48,066 nt of DNA, taken from positions 1 to 48,066 of the forward strand of contig MHBH01000088.1 in assembly GCA_001804805.1 (NCBI GenBank), given 5' to 3'. The notes under the pieces were generated by a model. That model was not told the origin of the DNA and searched no databases. It saw only the letters and a program-made list of their open reading frames with translations. This DNA is from Lentisphaerae bacterium GWF2_49_21. Lineage in GTDB: Bacteria > Verrucomicrobiota > Lentisphaeria > Victivallales > GWF2-50-93. Below are positions 35,267 through 43,897 of the stretch, in pieces (the stretch's first letter is position 1; every line of letters begins with the position of its first letter). The translations under genes were made by a program, and so were the position numbers.

Positions 35267-36472
35267 CTATAGGAGGTATTTCGCGGCCTGTTCGACGTCC
35301 TTGTCGCCCCTGCCGCTGATGTTGATTACGACTAACTGGTTCTTCCTCATCTTCGGGACGATCTTAAGGGCGCCCGCGACCGCATGTGCGCTTTCCAGGG
35401 CGGGGATGATCCCTTCCTGTTCTGAGAGGAGCTTGAATGCGGCAAGGGCCTCCTTGTCGCTGACCTTCGTGTATTGAACACGGCCGGAATCCTTGAGATA
35501 GGAATGTTCAGGTCCGACGGCAGCATAGTCGAGTCCGGCTGAAACCGAATGCGTCAGGGCAATCTGTCCGTTCTTGTCCTGAAGCACATAACTGCGGGTT
35601 CCCTGCAGTATTCCAAGTCTTCCGCCTGCGAATCTCGCAGCATGCTCGCCGATGCGGCTTCCCCTGCCCCCTGCCTCGACACCAAGCATCTTCACCCGCT
35701 TGTCTGCGAGGAAAGGATGGAAGAGGCCGATGGAATTGCTACCTCCGCCGACGCAGGCGATAAGTAGATCAGGAAGTCTTTTTTCCTTCTTCAGGATCTG
35801 TTCCCTGGCCTCGCGGCCGATACAGCTCTGGAAATCACGGACTATTTTCGGGAACGGATGAGGGCCAAGAGCGGAACCAAGTATGTAATGGCTGTCACGG
35901 CTTGAAGACACCCAGTCACGGATCGCGGCGCTGACAGCCTCCTTCAAGGTCTTCTGTCCGGCATAGACCGGACGGACTTCTGTGCCGAGGAGCTGCATCC
36001 TTATTACGTTCAATGCCTGACGTTTCATATCGACTTCGCCCATGTAGACGACGCATTCGAGCCCGAACCTGGCGGCGGCTGTCGCCGTGGCGACTCCGTG
36101 CTGTCCAGCACCGGTCTCGGCAATGACGCGTTTCTTGCCCATGCGGACGGCAAGCAGGGCCTGTCCGAGGGAATTATTGATCTTGTGGGCGCCAGTATGA
36201 CAGAGGTCCTCCCTTTTCAGATATACTTTTGCCCCGCCAAAATATCTGGTGAGACGTTCGGCGAAATAAAGGGGCGTAGGCCTGCCGACATAATCCTTCA
36301 TGAGCCCATTGAAAGTCCTAATAAATTTAGGATCCTGCCTGCTTTCCTCATAGACCTTGTCGAGTTCTTTTAGCGCAGGAATAAGCGTTTCCGGCACGAA
36401 CATTCCGCCATACTGGCCAAAATGACCGAGGGAGTCAGGCATTTTATATTTTTTGAAATTCATCATTTCCAT
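35267..36472 (-). CDS. trpB: Tryptophan synthase beta chain
   Basis: This 401 aa PLP enzyme joins indole and serine to make tryptophan. The PLP lysine is K97 in HTGAHKINN, the catalytic glutamate is in AETGAGQHG (about 119-126), and the phosphate-binding loop is [10 protein letters not shown]. Other family segments are present ([25 protein letters not shown]), with S378-type SGRGDKD near the end. It stands alone: no trpA or other trp gene is nearby. The start is uncertain, with ATG at 36472 or at 36463, where a GGA lies 5-6 nt upstream. The gene may also serve the aromatic 2-oxoacid metabolism encoded at 41859-45677, but that is speculation. Confidence 0.95.
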   Translation of the reverse strand: MEMMNFKKYKMPDSLGHFGQYGGMFVPETLIPALKELDKVYEESRQDPKFIRTFNGLMKDYVGRPTPLYFAERLTRYFGGAKVYLKREDLCHTGAHKINNSLGQALLAVRMGKKRVIAETGAGQHGVATATAAARFGLECVVYMGEVDMKRQALNVIRMQLLGTEVRPVYAGQKTLKEAVSAAIRDWVSSSRDSHYILGSALGPHPFPKIVRDFQSCIGREAREQILKKEKRLPDLLIACVGGGSNSIGLFHPFLADKRVKMLGVEAGGRGSRIGEHAARFAGGRLGILQGTRSYVLQDKNGQIALTHSVSAGLDYAAVGPEHSYLKDSGRVQYTKVSDKEALAAFKLLSEQEGIIPALESAHAVAGALKIVPKMRKNQLVVINISGRGDKDVEQAAKYLL

Positions 36473-36553
36473 GTCAAATTTAAAAGTTGCCGTGTTAGAT
36501 TAAGAAATATACAATATCACTTGTTCAATTGCGAATTTCATGGACCTGTCAAG

Positions 36554-38164
36554 ATGACATTTATGGAACCATCAGAGCAGCAGAAACCAGAAGAATCACT
36601 GGACTATTTCGGGATAAAACCCGGAACTGCCATGATCATCATCTTGCTCGTAGCAGTCTTCTTCCGGATGTTCAACATATCGGAGACAAGCCTATGGACG
36701 GATGAGCTCGCGACCTATTGGGCATCAACCGCGCCCACGGTGCAAGAGACCATAGACAGGGTGGCCGAGACACAGGGGCAGTCGCCTCTCTATTATCTTC
36801 TTGAAAGGGGTATTCTGGACTATTTACCCAATAACGAATTTTCCGTGCGGCTTCTCTCCCTCATCGCTTCCATCATATCAGTATATCTTATGTTCCTTCT
36901 TGGACGACTTATCTTCGACATAGACGCGAAGGCGCTTTTTGCGAGCCTGATATTCGCGATCCATGAAACCATGGTCTATTATGCGCAGGAGGCCCGTCCA
37001 TACTCACTCGGGATCATGTTCGTGCTTCTTTCCCAGATATTCTTCCTGTATATGTTCAGGAGGAAATCGATATTCGACTTCATCTTCTATATCTTATTTT
37101 CAATACTGACCTTCTATTCCCACTACGTCTTCGCATCGGTACTTCTGGCACAGAACATTTATTACGTCTATATCATTGTCCTGAAAAAAAGCCCGATCCA
37201 TCCTTCCCCTCAGAAATGGATCTTGTCCCAGATACTTATAGCAATAACAATCCCAGTGCTTCTTTTCCAGCTTTCCGGAATGTTTGACAACCGTGTAGCC
37301 TGGGACTGGCTCAGGCAGATGAACATATTCCAGGCCCTCAAGCTTCTAATATCCATTTTCAACCTGAAAGTACTTTTGCTGCTTGCGGGATGTTTCATTT
37401 TATTCTTTACCTCTGAAAAAATTGACTTCAAAGCCCGGCTCATGGAACATTCATCACGGTATTTCCTGCTTTTCTCCTGGCTGGTTGTCCATTTCATATT
37501 CATATTCTGCGTTTCAAAATTCCTTGGCATTTCGCTTTTCGATCCAAGGTACTTTGTAATGTGCCTGATACCGTTCTTCTTCATCATGTCAGGACTTGTC
37601 CATATATTCAAGTCCGACATCCTCAGAGTCGCCTTTCCAGGGGTATATATCGTCCTCTACCTCGGATTCATCTCCATTCCGAACTACATGACATACGGAC
37701 ATTTTTCATACAGGATCACCCACAACTGGCGCGGCTCCGTATCATTTGTAAATAAAAACTACAAGCCCGGCGATGTCATCCTGCTCCGTTCCGGATTCGT
37801 AAATGAAAACTGGATCCCGTCTACGGAAAACAAGATCGTGCAGGATTATGTGAAAGCCCCTTTCAGAAGCTTCTACTGGAAGAAAAGGAAGGGCCTTCCA
37901 CGCCCGACCATCTACAACCTTACCTACACCTGGGAAAAGGATTTCTATCCGTATTATGATATGATCTTCGACAAGGCCAAAGGATATGACCGTATCTGGA
38001 TAATGGGGGTCAACACTCCCAATACAAACTATCCTGTATCAAACATCAGCACATTGTTTGAAAAGGAATTTGAATTTGTAAAAATTTACGAGGCAAATTA
38101 TTCCGGCGTCTACGTCTGCCTGATGTCATCGAATCCATATAAAAACGAACCGCTGTCGTTCTGA
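36554..38164 (+). CDS. GT39-like membrane glycosyltransferase
   Basis: This protein of about 536 aa has around ten predicted transmembrane helices. Its first extracytoplasmic loop contains SLWTDELATYW, the Asp/Glu motif typical of GT39/GT83 (PMT, ArnT-like) enzymes that use polyprenyl-phosphate sugars. QSPLYYLLERG and a YYAQEARPYSL segment also fit the family. A soluble C-terminal part of about 150 residues follows. The open frame extends upstream to 36422 but that part overlaps divergent trpB and has no family likeness, so ATG at 36554 (MTFMEPSEQQ) is preferred; 36563 is possible. The acceptor is unknown; cell-envelope glycan or protein is likely. Confidence 0.75.
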   Translation: MTFMEPSEQQKPEESLDYFGIKPGTAMIIILLVAVFFRMFNISETSLWTDELATYWASTAPTVQETIDRVAETQGQSPLYYLLERGILDYLPNNEFSVRLLSLIASIISVYLMFLLGRLIFDIDAKALFASLIFAIHETMVYYAQEARPYSLGIMFVLLSQIFFLYMFRRKSIFDFIFYILFSILTFYSHYVFASVLLAQNIYYVYIIVLKKSPIHPSPQKWILSQILIAITIPVLLFQLSGMFDNRVAWDWLRQMNIFQALKLLISIFNLKVLLLLAGCFILFFTSEKIDFKARLMEHSSRYFLLFSWLVVHFIFIFCVSKFLGISLFDPRYFVMCLIPFFFIMSGLVHIFKSDILRVAFPGVYIVLYLGFISIPNYMTYGHFSYRITHNWRGSVSFVNKNYKPGDVILLRSGFVNENWIPSTENKIVQDYVKAPFRSFYWKKRKGLPRPTIYNLTYTWEKDFYPYYDMIFDKAKGYDRIWIMGVNTPNTNYPVSNISTLFEKEFEFVKIYEANYSGVYVCLMSSNPYKNEPLSF

Positions 38165-38522
38165 ACGAATAAATTCCAAGTTCCAATACTCAACAAAACA
38201 ATTGGGGATTGTTGTCTTCGATGTTGAATTTAACGCTGAAAGCGTATAGTGATAAAGCCTATGGTTTCAACCATAGGTTTTATAATCGAGTTGATTTCGT
38301 CCTGAAGGGACGGAGTAAGAATAGACAGGCCGCAAAAACATGAAAATAATTATACGATGATACTCCGTCTCTTCAAGACGGTTGGGTTGTGTATGATTTA
38401 CCTGTGGTTGAAACCACAGGCTGTAATACTCCATCCCTTTGGGATGAAGAGAAAGACAGACTATTCTCAAATCGAAGTCAGGACTTGACTGAAAATTCAT
38501 ACCAATCCATAAGGTTGCAAAC
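38165..38522. repeat. Large nested palindromic element E
   Basis: This 358 bp gap holds no gene. CCTATGGTTTCAACCATAGG (38258-38277) and CCTGTGGTTGAAACCACAGG (38401-38420) are hairpins that are inverted copies differing by one compensatory A-T to G-C pair. Inside, CGTCCTGAAGGGACGGAGT (38298-38316) is the inverted copy of ACTCCGTCTCTTCAAGACG (38362-38380), again with a compensatory pair. A third ACTCC-hairpin copy, ACTCCATCCCTTTGGGATG, is at 38428-38446. ACGCT-GAA-AGCGT lies at 38233-38245. The whole 164 bp can fold either as local hairpins or as one long arm. Confidence 0.85.
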
Positions 38523-39764
38523 ATGCCAGAAACTAACAAATACGGGCTTATAATTGCCGGCGGCGGACCGTCCGGACTCATGGCTGCCATTGGAGCCGCA
38601 CAGAAAGGCTTGAAGATCCTTTTACTTGAGAAAATGGATTCCCCCGGCAGAAAACTCCTGTCCACCGGAGGCGGGCGCTGCAATATCACGAATATCCTTT
38701 CAAAGGAAAAGCTTGCGGAATCGTTCGGGCGCCATGGACGCTTCATAATTCCAGCACTCAATTCCCTTTCCCCGGAACATCTCAGGGATTTTTTCCGGAA
38801 CCTGGGCGTTCCAACCGTATGCACCGACGGTTTCCATATATTCCCGGAATCACAGAAGGCGTTTGACGTACTTGAAGCGCTCCTGAAAAAAGCACGAGCG
38901 CTTGGAGTTGAAATACGGAGCTCTTCCAAAGTCCGGAGCCTGCTGATTGAAGGATCAGGCATTTCCGGGTTAGCGACAGATAACTGCGAATTTCGCAGCG
39001 ACAAGGTCCTGCTTGCCACCGGCGGAAGAAGCTACCCGAATTTGGGTTCGGACGGAAGCGGCTATGCACTTGCGAAATCCGCAGGGCACAGGATAATCAA
39101 CCCCGTACCGGCCCTCGTCGAACTCTACTGCGAGGAAAAATGGCCAGGGCAATGCGCTGGGATAACATTCAAGGACATTGAGCTGAAACTGACAAAGAAG
39201 GATGTTTCGGCAGGTGAATTCCTTTTCACGCATTCCGGCATATCCGGACCGGCGACGATGAATATTTCCGGAAAAGCCTCAGCTCAGCTGGCACAGGGGG
39301 AGAAGGTCACCTTGCTTATGAATTATTTTCCTGACAGGAATATGAACTCCTGGCTGGCTGAATTTGAAAAATGGCATAAAGAAAGCGGAAAGAAACATGT
39401 CTTGAACATGCTGTCAGATCATCTGCCAAGAAAACTTTCGGCGATACTCTGTTCCATGGCCGGATGCCCAGAAGACCTCGAATCTGCGAATTTCGCAAAA
39501 GGGCAGAGGGAAAAGCTTGCCCGGCTCCTGGCTGAATGTCCTTTGACAATTACTGGAACAGCAGGCTTTGACAGGGCAATGGTCACAAAAGGAGGAGTAT
39601 CACTGAAAGAAGTGAATCCTGATACGCTTGAAAGCAAAATCGTCAAAGGCCTTTATTTCGCCGGGGAAATCCTGGATCTTGACGGCCCCTGCGGCGGCTA
39701 TAATCTTCAATGGGCGTTCTCTAGCGGGCATCTGGCAGGGAAGGCGATAGCAGCTAAACCGTAG
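38523..39764 (+). CDS. HI0933/YhiN-family FAD-dependent oxidoreductase
   Basis: This 413 aa flavoprotein has the dinucleotide motif IIAGGGPSGLMAAIGAA (about 10-26). The family-specific LEKMDSPGRKLLSTGGGRCNITN (about 36-58) and C-terminal GGVSLKEVNPDTLESKIVKGLYFAGEILDLDGPCGGYNLQWAFSSG follow. The family is widespread and poorly characterised; members have been linked to reduction of unsaturated steroid bonds (BaiN), but most have no known substrate. It appears monocistronic, following the large palindromic element. Confidence 0.9.
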   Translation: MPETNKYGLIIAGGGPSGLMAAIGAAQKGLKILLLEKMDSPGRKLLSTGGGRCNITNILSKEKLAESFGRHGRFIIPALNSLSPEHLRDFFRNLGVPTVCTDGFHIFPESQKAFDVLEALLKKARALGVEIRSSSKVRSLLIEGSGISGLATDNCEFRSDKVLLATGGRSYPNLGSDGSGYALAKSAGHRIINPVPALVELYCEEKWPGQCAGITFKDIELKLTKKDVSAGEFLFTHSGISGPATMNISGKASAQLAQGEKVTLLMNYFPDRNMNSWLAEFEKWHKESGKKHVLNMLSDHLPRKLSAILCSMAGCPEDLESANFAKGQREKLARLLAECPLTITGTAGFDRAMVTKGGVSLKEVNPDTLESKIVKGLYFAGEILDLDGPCGGYNLQWAFSSGHLAGKAIAAKP

Positions 39765-39777
39765 CTGGGAATTTGTC

Positions 39778-39822
39778 GGGCTTCCGCCTTCGCTAGGAAG
39801 CTACGGCGGACACAGAAAGCCC
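39778..39822. repeat. Short hairpin repeat (TCC.CC-TTCGCT...CTACGG.GGA), copy 2
   Basis: GGGCTT (39778-39783) pairs with AAGCCC (39817-39822). Inside, TCCGCC (39783-39788) pairs with GGCGGA (39805-39810) around TTCGCTAGGAAGCTAC. Compared with 8432-8461, the variable stem pair is G-C instead of T-A. It lies between convergent genes and may help end both transcripts. Confidence 0.75.
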
Positions 39823-39832
39823 AATATACTTC

Positions 39833-40729
39833 TTACTTTCCTGAGAGCAGCTTCTTTGCCTGGATGGCAATTTCCGGATCGGGATTTCCCTTGGCTTTCT
39901 CCAGCAGTTCAGAAGCCTTGTCACCTAAAGCCTTGAGTTTTTCATAAGCTGTCTTCCGTTTGCCGGGATCGGCCGCCCCGAGCTCAGCTATAAGGCTTTC
40001 AATCTCTTTTCTCTCGTCATCTGAAATCGCGACCTTTACTGAAGGTTTTTCCAGAGTTGCTGACATTTCAAACTCTTTAAGCTCAGAACGGCTTTTTTTG
40101 CCTGCAAAAACCCATTTTCCCCCGGCTTTCTCCATCATCAGACTGGGCTGGGGGGCGGTCCCTTCAGCAAAAACAAGAAGCGCCTTTGTCTTTTCCTTGT
40201 TATATTTGACACCTGAGACCTTGGCGGAATCAATCTTAGCCCCTTCGGCCCAGAACTTCTCTGACCGGTGTTCATCTGCTATTTCTATTTCGGCTTCCGC
40301 TCCCATTTTCTCGCATACGCATTTCATCAATGCATTCTTGTCACGCTTCTTGAACGCGTTACGCAGCGATTCCCAGGCGGCTTCGGGCGTATCGCGGTTG
40401 ACCAGGTCCCATTCCTTGCCGGTGAGTTCTTTGAAATCTGCTGCGGCAAGGACTGACAGTTCACCTTCGGGCGCCGTCTCGAGCAGGAGCTTGATGTCCG
40501 CGATGGATTCGTCATTCTTCTTGAGCTGCACGAAGCATTTGGAACGCCAGTACAGGGACGGTCCGTATAATGGATTCGGTTTAACCTTCTCATCAATCAC
40601 TTTCGTAAACGCCGTGACGGCCTTGTCGTAGTTCTTTTTCTGGTATTCAGCAATTCCATCGCTGAACCATTGGCTGATGGAAAGAAATATTGCGAGTGTC
40701 AACGATGCGATATTTGCTATTGATTCCAT
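39833..40729 (-). CDS. Membrane-anchored TPR/HEAT-like protein of unknown function
   Basis: This 298 aa protein has a hydrophobic N-terminal segment (IASLTLAIFLSISQW) that may be a signal anchor. One or two TPR-like motifs follow (DGIAEYQKKNYDKAVTAFTKVI; YWRSKCFVQLKKNDESIADIKLLLETAP). The middle domain of about 110 residues contains AWESLRNAFKKRDKNALMKCV, reminiscent of SnoaL/NTF2-like stress domains. The C-terminal helical repeat (LIAELGAADPGKRKTAYEKLKALGDKASELLEKAKGNPDPEI split across the last 60 residues) is like HEAT repeats common in planctomycete-type proteins. ATG at 40729 has AGGAGG 8 nt upstream; the TTG two codons earlier is too close to it. It lies 46 bp downstream of the LamG-like gene, probably in the same operon. 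Confidence 0.7.
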   Translation of the reverse strand: MESIANIASLTLAIFLSISQWFSDGIAEYQKKNYDKAVTAFTKVIDEKVKPNPLYGPSLYWRSKCFVQLKKNDESIADIKLLLETAPEGELSVLAAADFKELTGKEWDLVNRDTPEAAWESLRNAFKKRDKNALMKCVCEKMGAEAEIEIADEHRSEKFWAEGAKIDSAKVSGVKYNKEKTKALLVFAEGTAPQPSLMMEKAGGKWVFAGKKSRSELKEFEMSATLEKPSVKVAISDDERKEIESLIAELGAADPGKRKTAYEKLKALGDKASELLEKAKGNPDPEIAIQAKKLLSGK

Positions 40730-40775
40730 TCCCAAATCCTCCTTTATCCTAATATTAACAGGTTATTTCCCCATA

Positions 40776-41579
40776 CTACTTGTCCGTGGATAACTTCATG
40801 GCGTTGCCGTATTTCCCCTGTATCCTCTCATACGAGCCAGTGATAATGCCTTTGGCCTTGCCTTCCGGTGTCGTATAAGCCCTGGTCTTGTCGGCAAGCT
40901 GGAGCTTGTCGAAGTTATCCATGAGCGTAGTATCCTTGTCGATTTTAGGCCCGACGCTGAAGCTCCCAGCAATTTCTTCTGAAGTCCTTGCTTTTGATGA
41001 GAACCTGATTGCATCGACAAGCGCCTTTGAGTTATAGTTCACATCGCCAATCCTGATCAAGAATGAAGCAGTCGACGGGAGATCCGATTTTAGAAAATTA
41101 TCCATCTTCGAGTATTCCTTGCCGTCTGCATAAAAAACCATCTGCAGATTTCTCTTGTCCGGAGCTGTATCGTCGACATACTTCCATGTCATCGCGAAAT
41201 AATGCCAGTCATTGGAATTCCACTTCAGCTTCTCCTGGGCAAGGGCAACAGGATTTTTCAGGAAATTGGCGGAAATCCTGATGCTTCCACCGGTCCTGAC
41301 ATTCTCGCAGACGACCTTGAGGCCGTCGGATCCGCTTCCTCCGACAAACAGCAGGAAGCACTGTATCTCCTGCCCGGCCGGCTTGGCCGACATGTCAAAG
41401 AGGGGCTTGAACCATACTTCATATGTTCCTTCGTTGAAGTCCACGATTTTGTCGGCGGAATATTCTATCTTGCCTCTTTTGCCTGGATCTGCTTTTCCGG
41501 CAGGGGCCTGGGCCTGTGACGGAGATGTAAATGCAAGGGCAATCAGTAAAACGACGGCAATGGCGAAGTATTTGTTCAT
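40776..41579 (-). CDS. Secreted LamG/concanavalin A-like domain protein
   Basis: This 267 aa protein has a clear signal peptide (MNKYFAIAVVLLIALAF, cleavage near SQAQA). A beta-rich domain of the LamG-like jelly-roll type follows: GTYEVWFKPLFD, NDWHYFAMTWKY, FYADGKEY and VDAIRFSSKARTSEEI, the last being a common ending of Laminin_G_3-type domains. Such domains bind carbohydrate or other ligands outside the cytoplasm. AAAGGAG precedes the ATG. It appears to head a two-gene minus-strand operon with the TPR/HEAT-like gene. Confidence 0.8.
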   Translation of the reverse strand: MNKYFAIAVVLLIALAFTSPSQAQAPAGKADPGKRGKIEYSADKIVDFNEGTYEVWFKPLFDMSAKPAGQEIQCFLLFVGGSGSDGLKVVCENVRTGGSIRISANFLKNPVALAQEKLKWNSNDWHYFAMTWKYVDDTAPDKRNLQMVFYADGKEYSKMDNFLKSDLPSTASFLIRIGDVNYNSKALVDAIRFSSKARTSEEIAGSFSVGPKIDKDTTLMDNFDKLQLADKTRAYTTPEGKAKGIITGSYERIQGKYGNAMKLSTDK

Positions 41580-41700
41580 CCTGGGCTCCTTTAATTAGTA
41601 ATAAACTGAATTTAATCTAAAAGCTGATTTTTTAAAATCATATCTGGCATATTTCCATGAAGAACCTATTTTACCTGAATACTTGTTAAATATTTCACAA

Positions 41701-41796
41701 ATAAAGAATCTCCTGACGGCCATCCTGTCCCCGCCGCAAGCAACGGGGTATTACGGACGCCCTCGCTCGCCTCACGGCGCGCCGGAGATTCTTTAT
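41701..41796. repeat. Palindromic intergenic element with 13 bp arms
   Basis: ATAAAGAATCTCC (41701-41713) is perfectly complementary to GGAGATTCTTTAT (41784-41796). The 70 bp interior is GC-rich and contains CCCCG (41730) with CGGGG (41744) around CCGCAAGCAA, and further GGCG/CGCC words. It lies in the 279 bp gap before iorA. Surrounding gap sequence shows no gene; CCGACCC-AAG-GGTCGG at about 41815 is another small hairpin. Confidence 0.75.
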
Positions 41797-41858
41797 AACA
41801 AAAGAAAATCAACGCCGACCCAAGGGTCGGGGAATTTGACCCAACTAAGATCAAATCA

Positions 41859-43430
41859 ATGACAAATAAATTTCTATTGAGCGGCAATGAGGCTGTTGCA
41901 GAAGCCTCCCTGGACGCAGGGGTCTCTCTCGGAACCGGATATCCCGGAACACCTTCGACGGAGATACTCGAGCATTTCGCGGAGATCGGTGGAAAAGCGC
42001 AGTGGTCACCGAATGAAAAAGTCGCGCTTGAAGTCGGAGTAGGCGCCGCATACGGAAAAGCACGCGCCATCGTCACGATGAAGCATGTCGGCCTCAACGT
42101 CGCCGCAGACCCCTTCTTCACCGCCGCCTATACCGGAGTCGACGGCGGACTTGTCATTGTATCGGCGGATGATCCGGGAATGTCCTCGAGCCAGAACGAG
42201 CAGGACAACCGCCATCTCGCTGAAGCGGCTGAAATTCCAATGCTTGAACCTTCGGATTCCCAGGAGGCCTACGATTTCACTGTAAAAGGATTTGAGCTTT
42301 CGGAAAAATGGAAGATCCCGGTGCTCCTAAGGATGACCACAAGGATCTGTCATTCAAAGACAATAGTTGAAAAGAAAATCAGACCTTCCAAAGGATATTC
42401 CAATCTCAAGTTCGTCAAGGATCTCCGCGGAAAAGTCATGATCCCCTCCAACGCGCGCCCTGCCCATCTGCGCCTCCGTGAAAAAATTGCGGAACTCGCA
42501 GAATTCAACGAAGAGTCATTTTTCAACAAGGTTGAAAAAGGACTGATTGATACAGGGATAATAACATCGGGAATATCCTACCAGTATGCAAAAGAGGCGG
42601 AACCGGATGCCGGCATCCTGAAACTTGGAATGACATATCCCCTGCCCTTCGACAAAATCCGTTCTTTCGCTGGCAAATACAAGAGATGCATTGTGATTGA
42701 AGAAGGCGATCCATACCTCTTTAAATCCATCATGGCGGCTGGTATAGAAGTCGAAGGCAAACATGATATTTTCAGGCTAGGCGAACTCAACTTGAAACGG
42801 GTCAGGAAAATCCTCGCAGGCGAGAACACATCCGAAGAAATCCCCCCGTGCGGGAAAGCACCACAGCTATGTCCGGGCTGCCCGCATAAGACAGTCTATG
42901 AAGCCCTGAAAAAACTCGGATGTACGGTCCCCGGGGACATCGGCTGCTATTCGCTCGGGACTCTTCCTCCATACGAGGCGATGGACACCCTCCTATGCAT
43001 GGGCGCGGGAATCACCGTCGGGCTCGGGCTCCGGCATATCCTTCCGGAAGAAAAGGCGATGAAGGTCGTCAGCGTCATCGGCGACAGCACATTCATCCAC
43101 AGCGGAATCACCGGCCTGGTCGACATGGTCTACAACCGGCCTCCGACAGGTCATGTTGTGATAATCCTCGACAACAATACTACAGCCATGACCGGACTCC
43201 AGGAGCACCCCGGGAGCGGAAGGGACATAATGCACAATCCATCGCATCAGGTGAAGATAGAGGATATATCAAGGGCGATCGGGATTGAGAACGTGGATGT
43301 GGTCGACATGCTGAAAAATCCGGAAGAAATTGAGAAGATCATCACAAAGCGGCTTTCTGAAAAAAAGACTTCAGTGATTATCGCAAGACGTCCATGTGTC
43401 TTATCGGTAAAATTAAAGGCTAAAATATGA
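41859..43430 (+). CDS. iorA: Indolepyruvate oxidoreductase subunit alpha lacking the ferredoxin domain
   Basis: This 523 aa TPP enzyme subunit oxidatively decarboxylates aryl pyruvates to aryl-acyl-CoA. The N-terminal pyrimidine-binding domain has GTGYPGTPSTEI (about 25-36); LCPGCPHKTVYEAL is near 337-350 and the TPP motif GDSTFIHSGITGL...DNNTTAMTG is near 408-450. Typical IorA is about 600-650 aa and ends with a domain holding two 4Fe-4S clusters. Here the protein stops at ARRPCVLSVKLKAKI, exactly where that domain normally begins, and has no CxxCxxC motif there. Electrons must leave by another route. It overlaps iorB by 4 nt. Confidence 0.9.
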   Translation: MTNKFLLSGNEAVAEASLDAGVSLGTGYPGTPSTEILEHFAEIGGKAQWSPNEKVALEVGVGAAYGKARAIVTMKHVGLNVAADPFFTAAYTGVDGGLVIVSADDPGMSSSQNEQDNRHLAEAAEIPMLEPSDSQEAYDFTVKGFELSEKWKIPVLLRMTTRICHSKTIVEKKIRPSKGYSNLKFVKDLRGKVMIPSNARPAHLRLREKIAELAEFNEESFFNKVEKGLIDTGIITSGISYQYAKEAEPDAGILKLGMTYPLPFDKIRSFAGKYKRCIVIEEGDPYLFKSIMAAGIEVEGKHDIFRLGELNLKRVRKILAGENTSEEIPPCGKAPQLCPGCPHKTVYEALKKLGCTVPGDIGCYSLGTLPPYEAMDTLLCMGAGITVGLGLRHILPEEKAMKVVSVIGDSTFIHSGITGLVDMVYNRPPTGHVVIILDNNTTAMTGLQEHPGSGRDIMHNPSHQVKIEDISRAIGIENVDVVDMLKNPEEIEKIITKRLSEKKTSVIIARRPCVLSVKLKAKI

Positions 43431-43897
43431 ATGATACTATCAACATAGTCATTGCCGGAATCGGCGGACAGGGCGTGATAAAGGCTTCGGACATCCTTTC
43501 CGAAGCAGCATTCACAGCCGGATATGACGTCAAAAAAAGCGAAATACACGGGATGAGCCAGCGCGGCGGTTCAGTGACAAGCGATGTCAGGTTCGCTAAA
43601 AAAGTATTCAGCCCGACGGTTCCTCCCGGCGAGGCCGACTTTCTTGTCGTCCTTGCGGATGATCAGGTCGAAATAAACTGTCATCTCCTGAAGAAAGGCG
43701 GGAAATTGATAACATCAAAAGACATTGACCTTTCGAAGATTCCGAATCCAAAGACGTTGAACACCGCGCTTCTAGGCGCTTTGAGCTCATTCATCGGCAT
43801 ACCTTTGAAAAACTGGGAGGAAGCAATAAGGAAACTTCTTCCTCCAAAATCCACGGATATGAACATTGAAGCTTTCAATATGGGAAGGAAACAATAA
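43427..43897 (+). CDS. iorB: Indolepyruvate oxidoreductase subunit beta
   Basis: This 156 aa protein has the gamma-type domain of 2-oxoacid oxidoreductases: IVIAGIGGQGVIKASDILSEAA (about 7-28) and SEIHGMSQRGGSVTSDVRF (about 38-56), both diagnostic. It is shorter than usual (about 190-200 aa), lacking much of the C-terminal part. ATG overlaps the iorA stop (ATGA), and its stop is directly followed by the paaK ATG. It forms the enzyme with IorA. Confidence 0.92.
   Translation: MNDTINIVIAGIGGQGVIKASDILSEAAFTAGYDVKKSEIHGMSQRGGSVTSDVRFAKKVFSPTVPPGEADFLVVLADDQVEINCHLLKKGGKLITSKDIDLSKIPNPKTLNTALLGALSSFIGIPLKNWEEAIRKLLPPKSTDMNIEAFNMGRKQ

Noticed and set aside
36422-36553. N-terminal 44 codons of the GT39-like frame
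   Set aside because: The stretch overlaps the start of divergent trpB and has no membrane or family signature. A later ATG is preferred.
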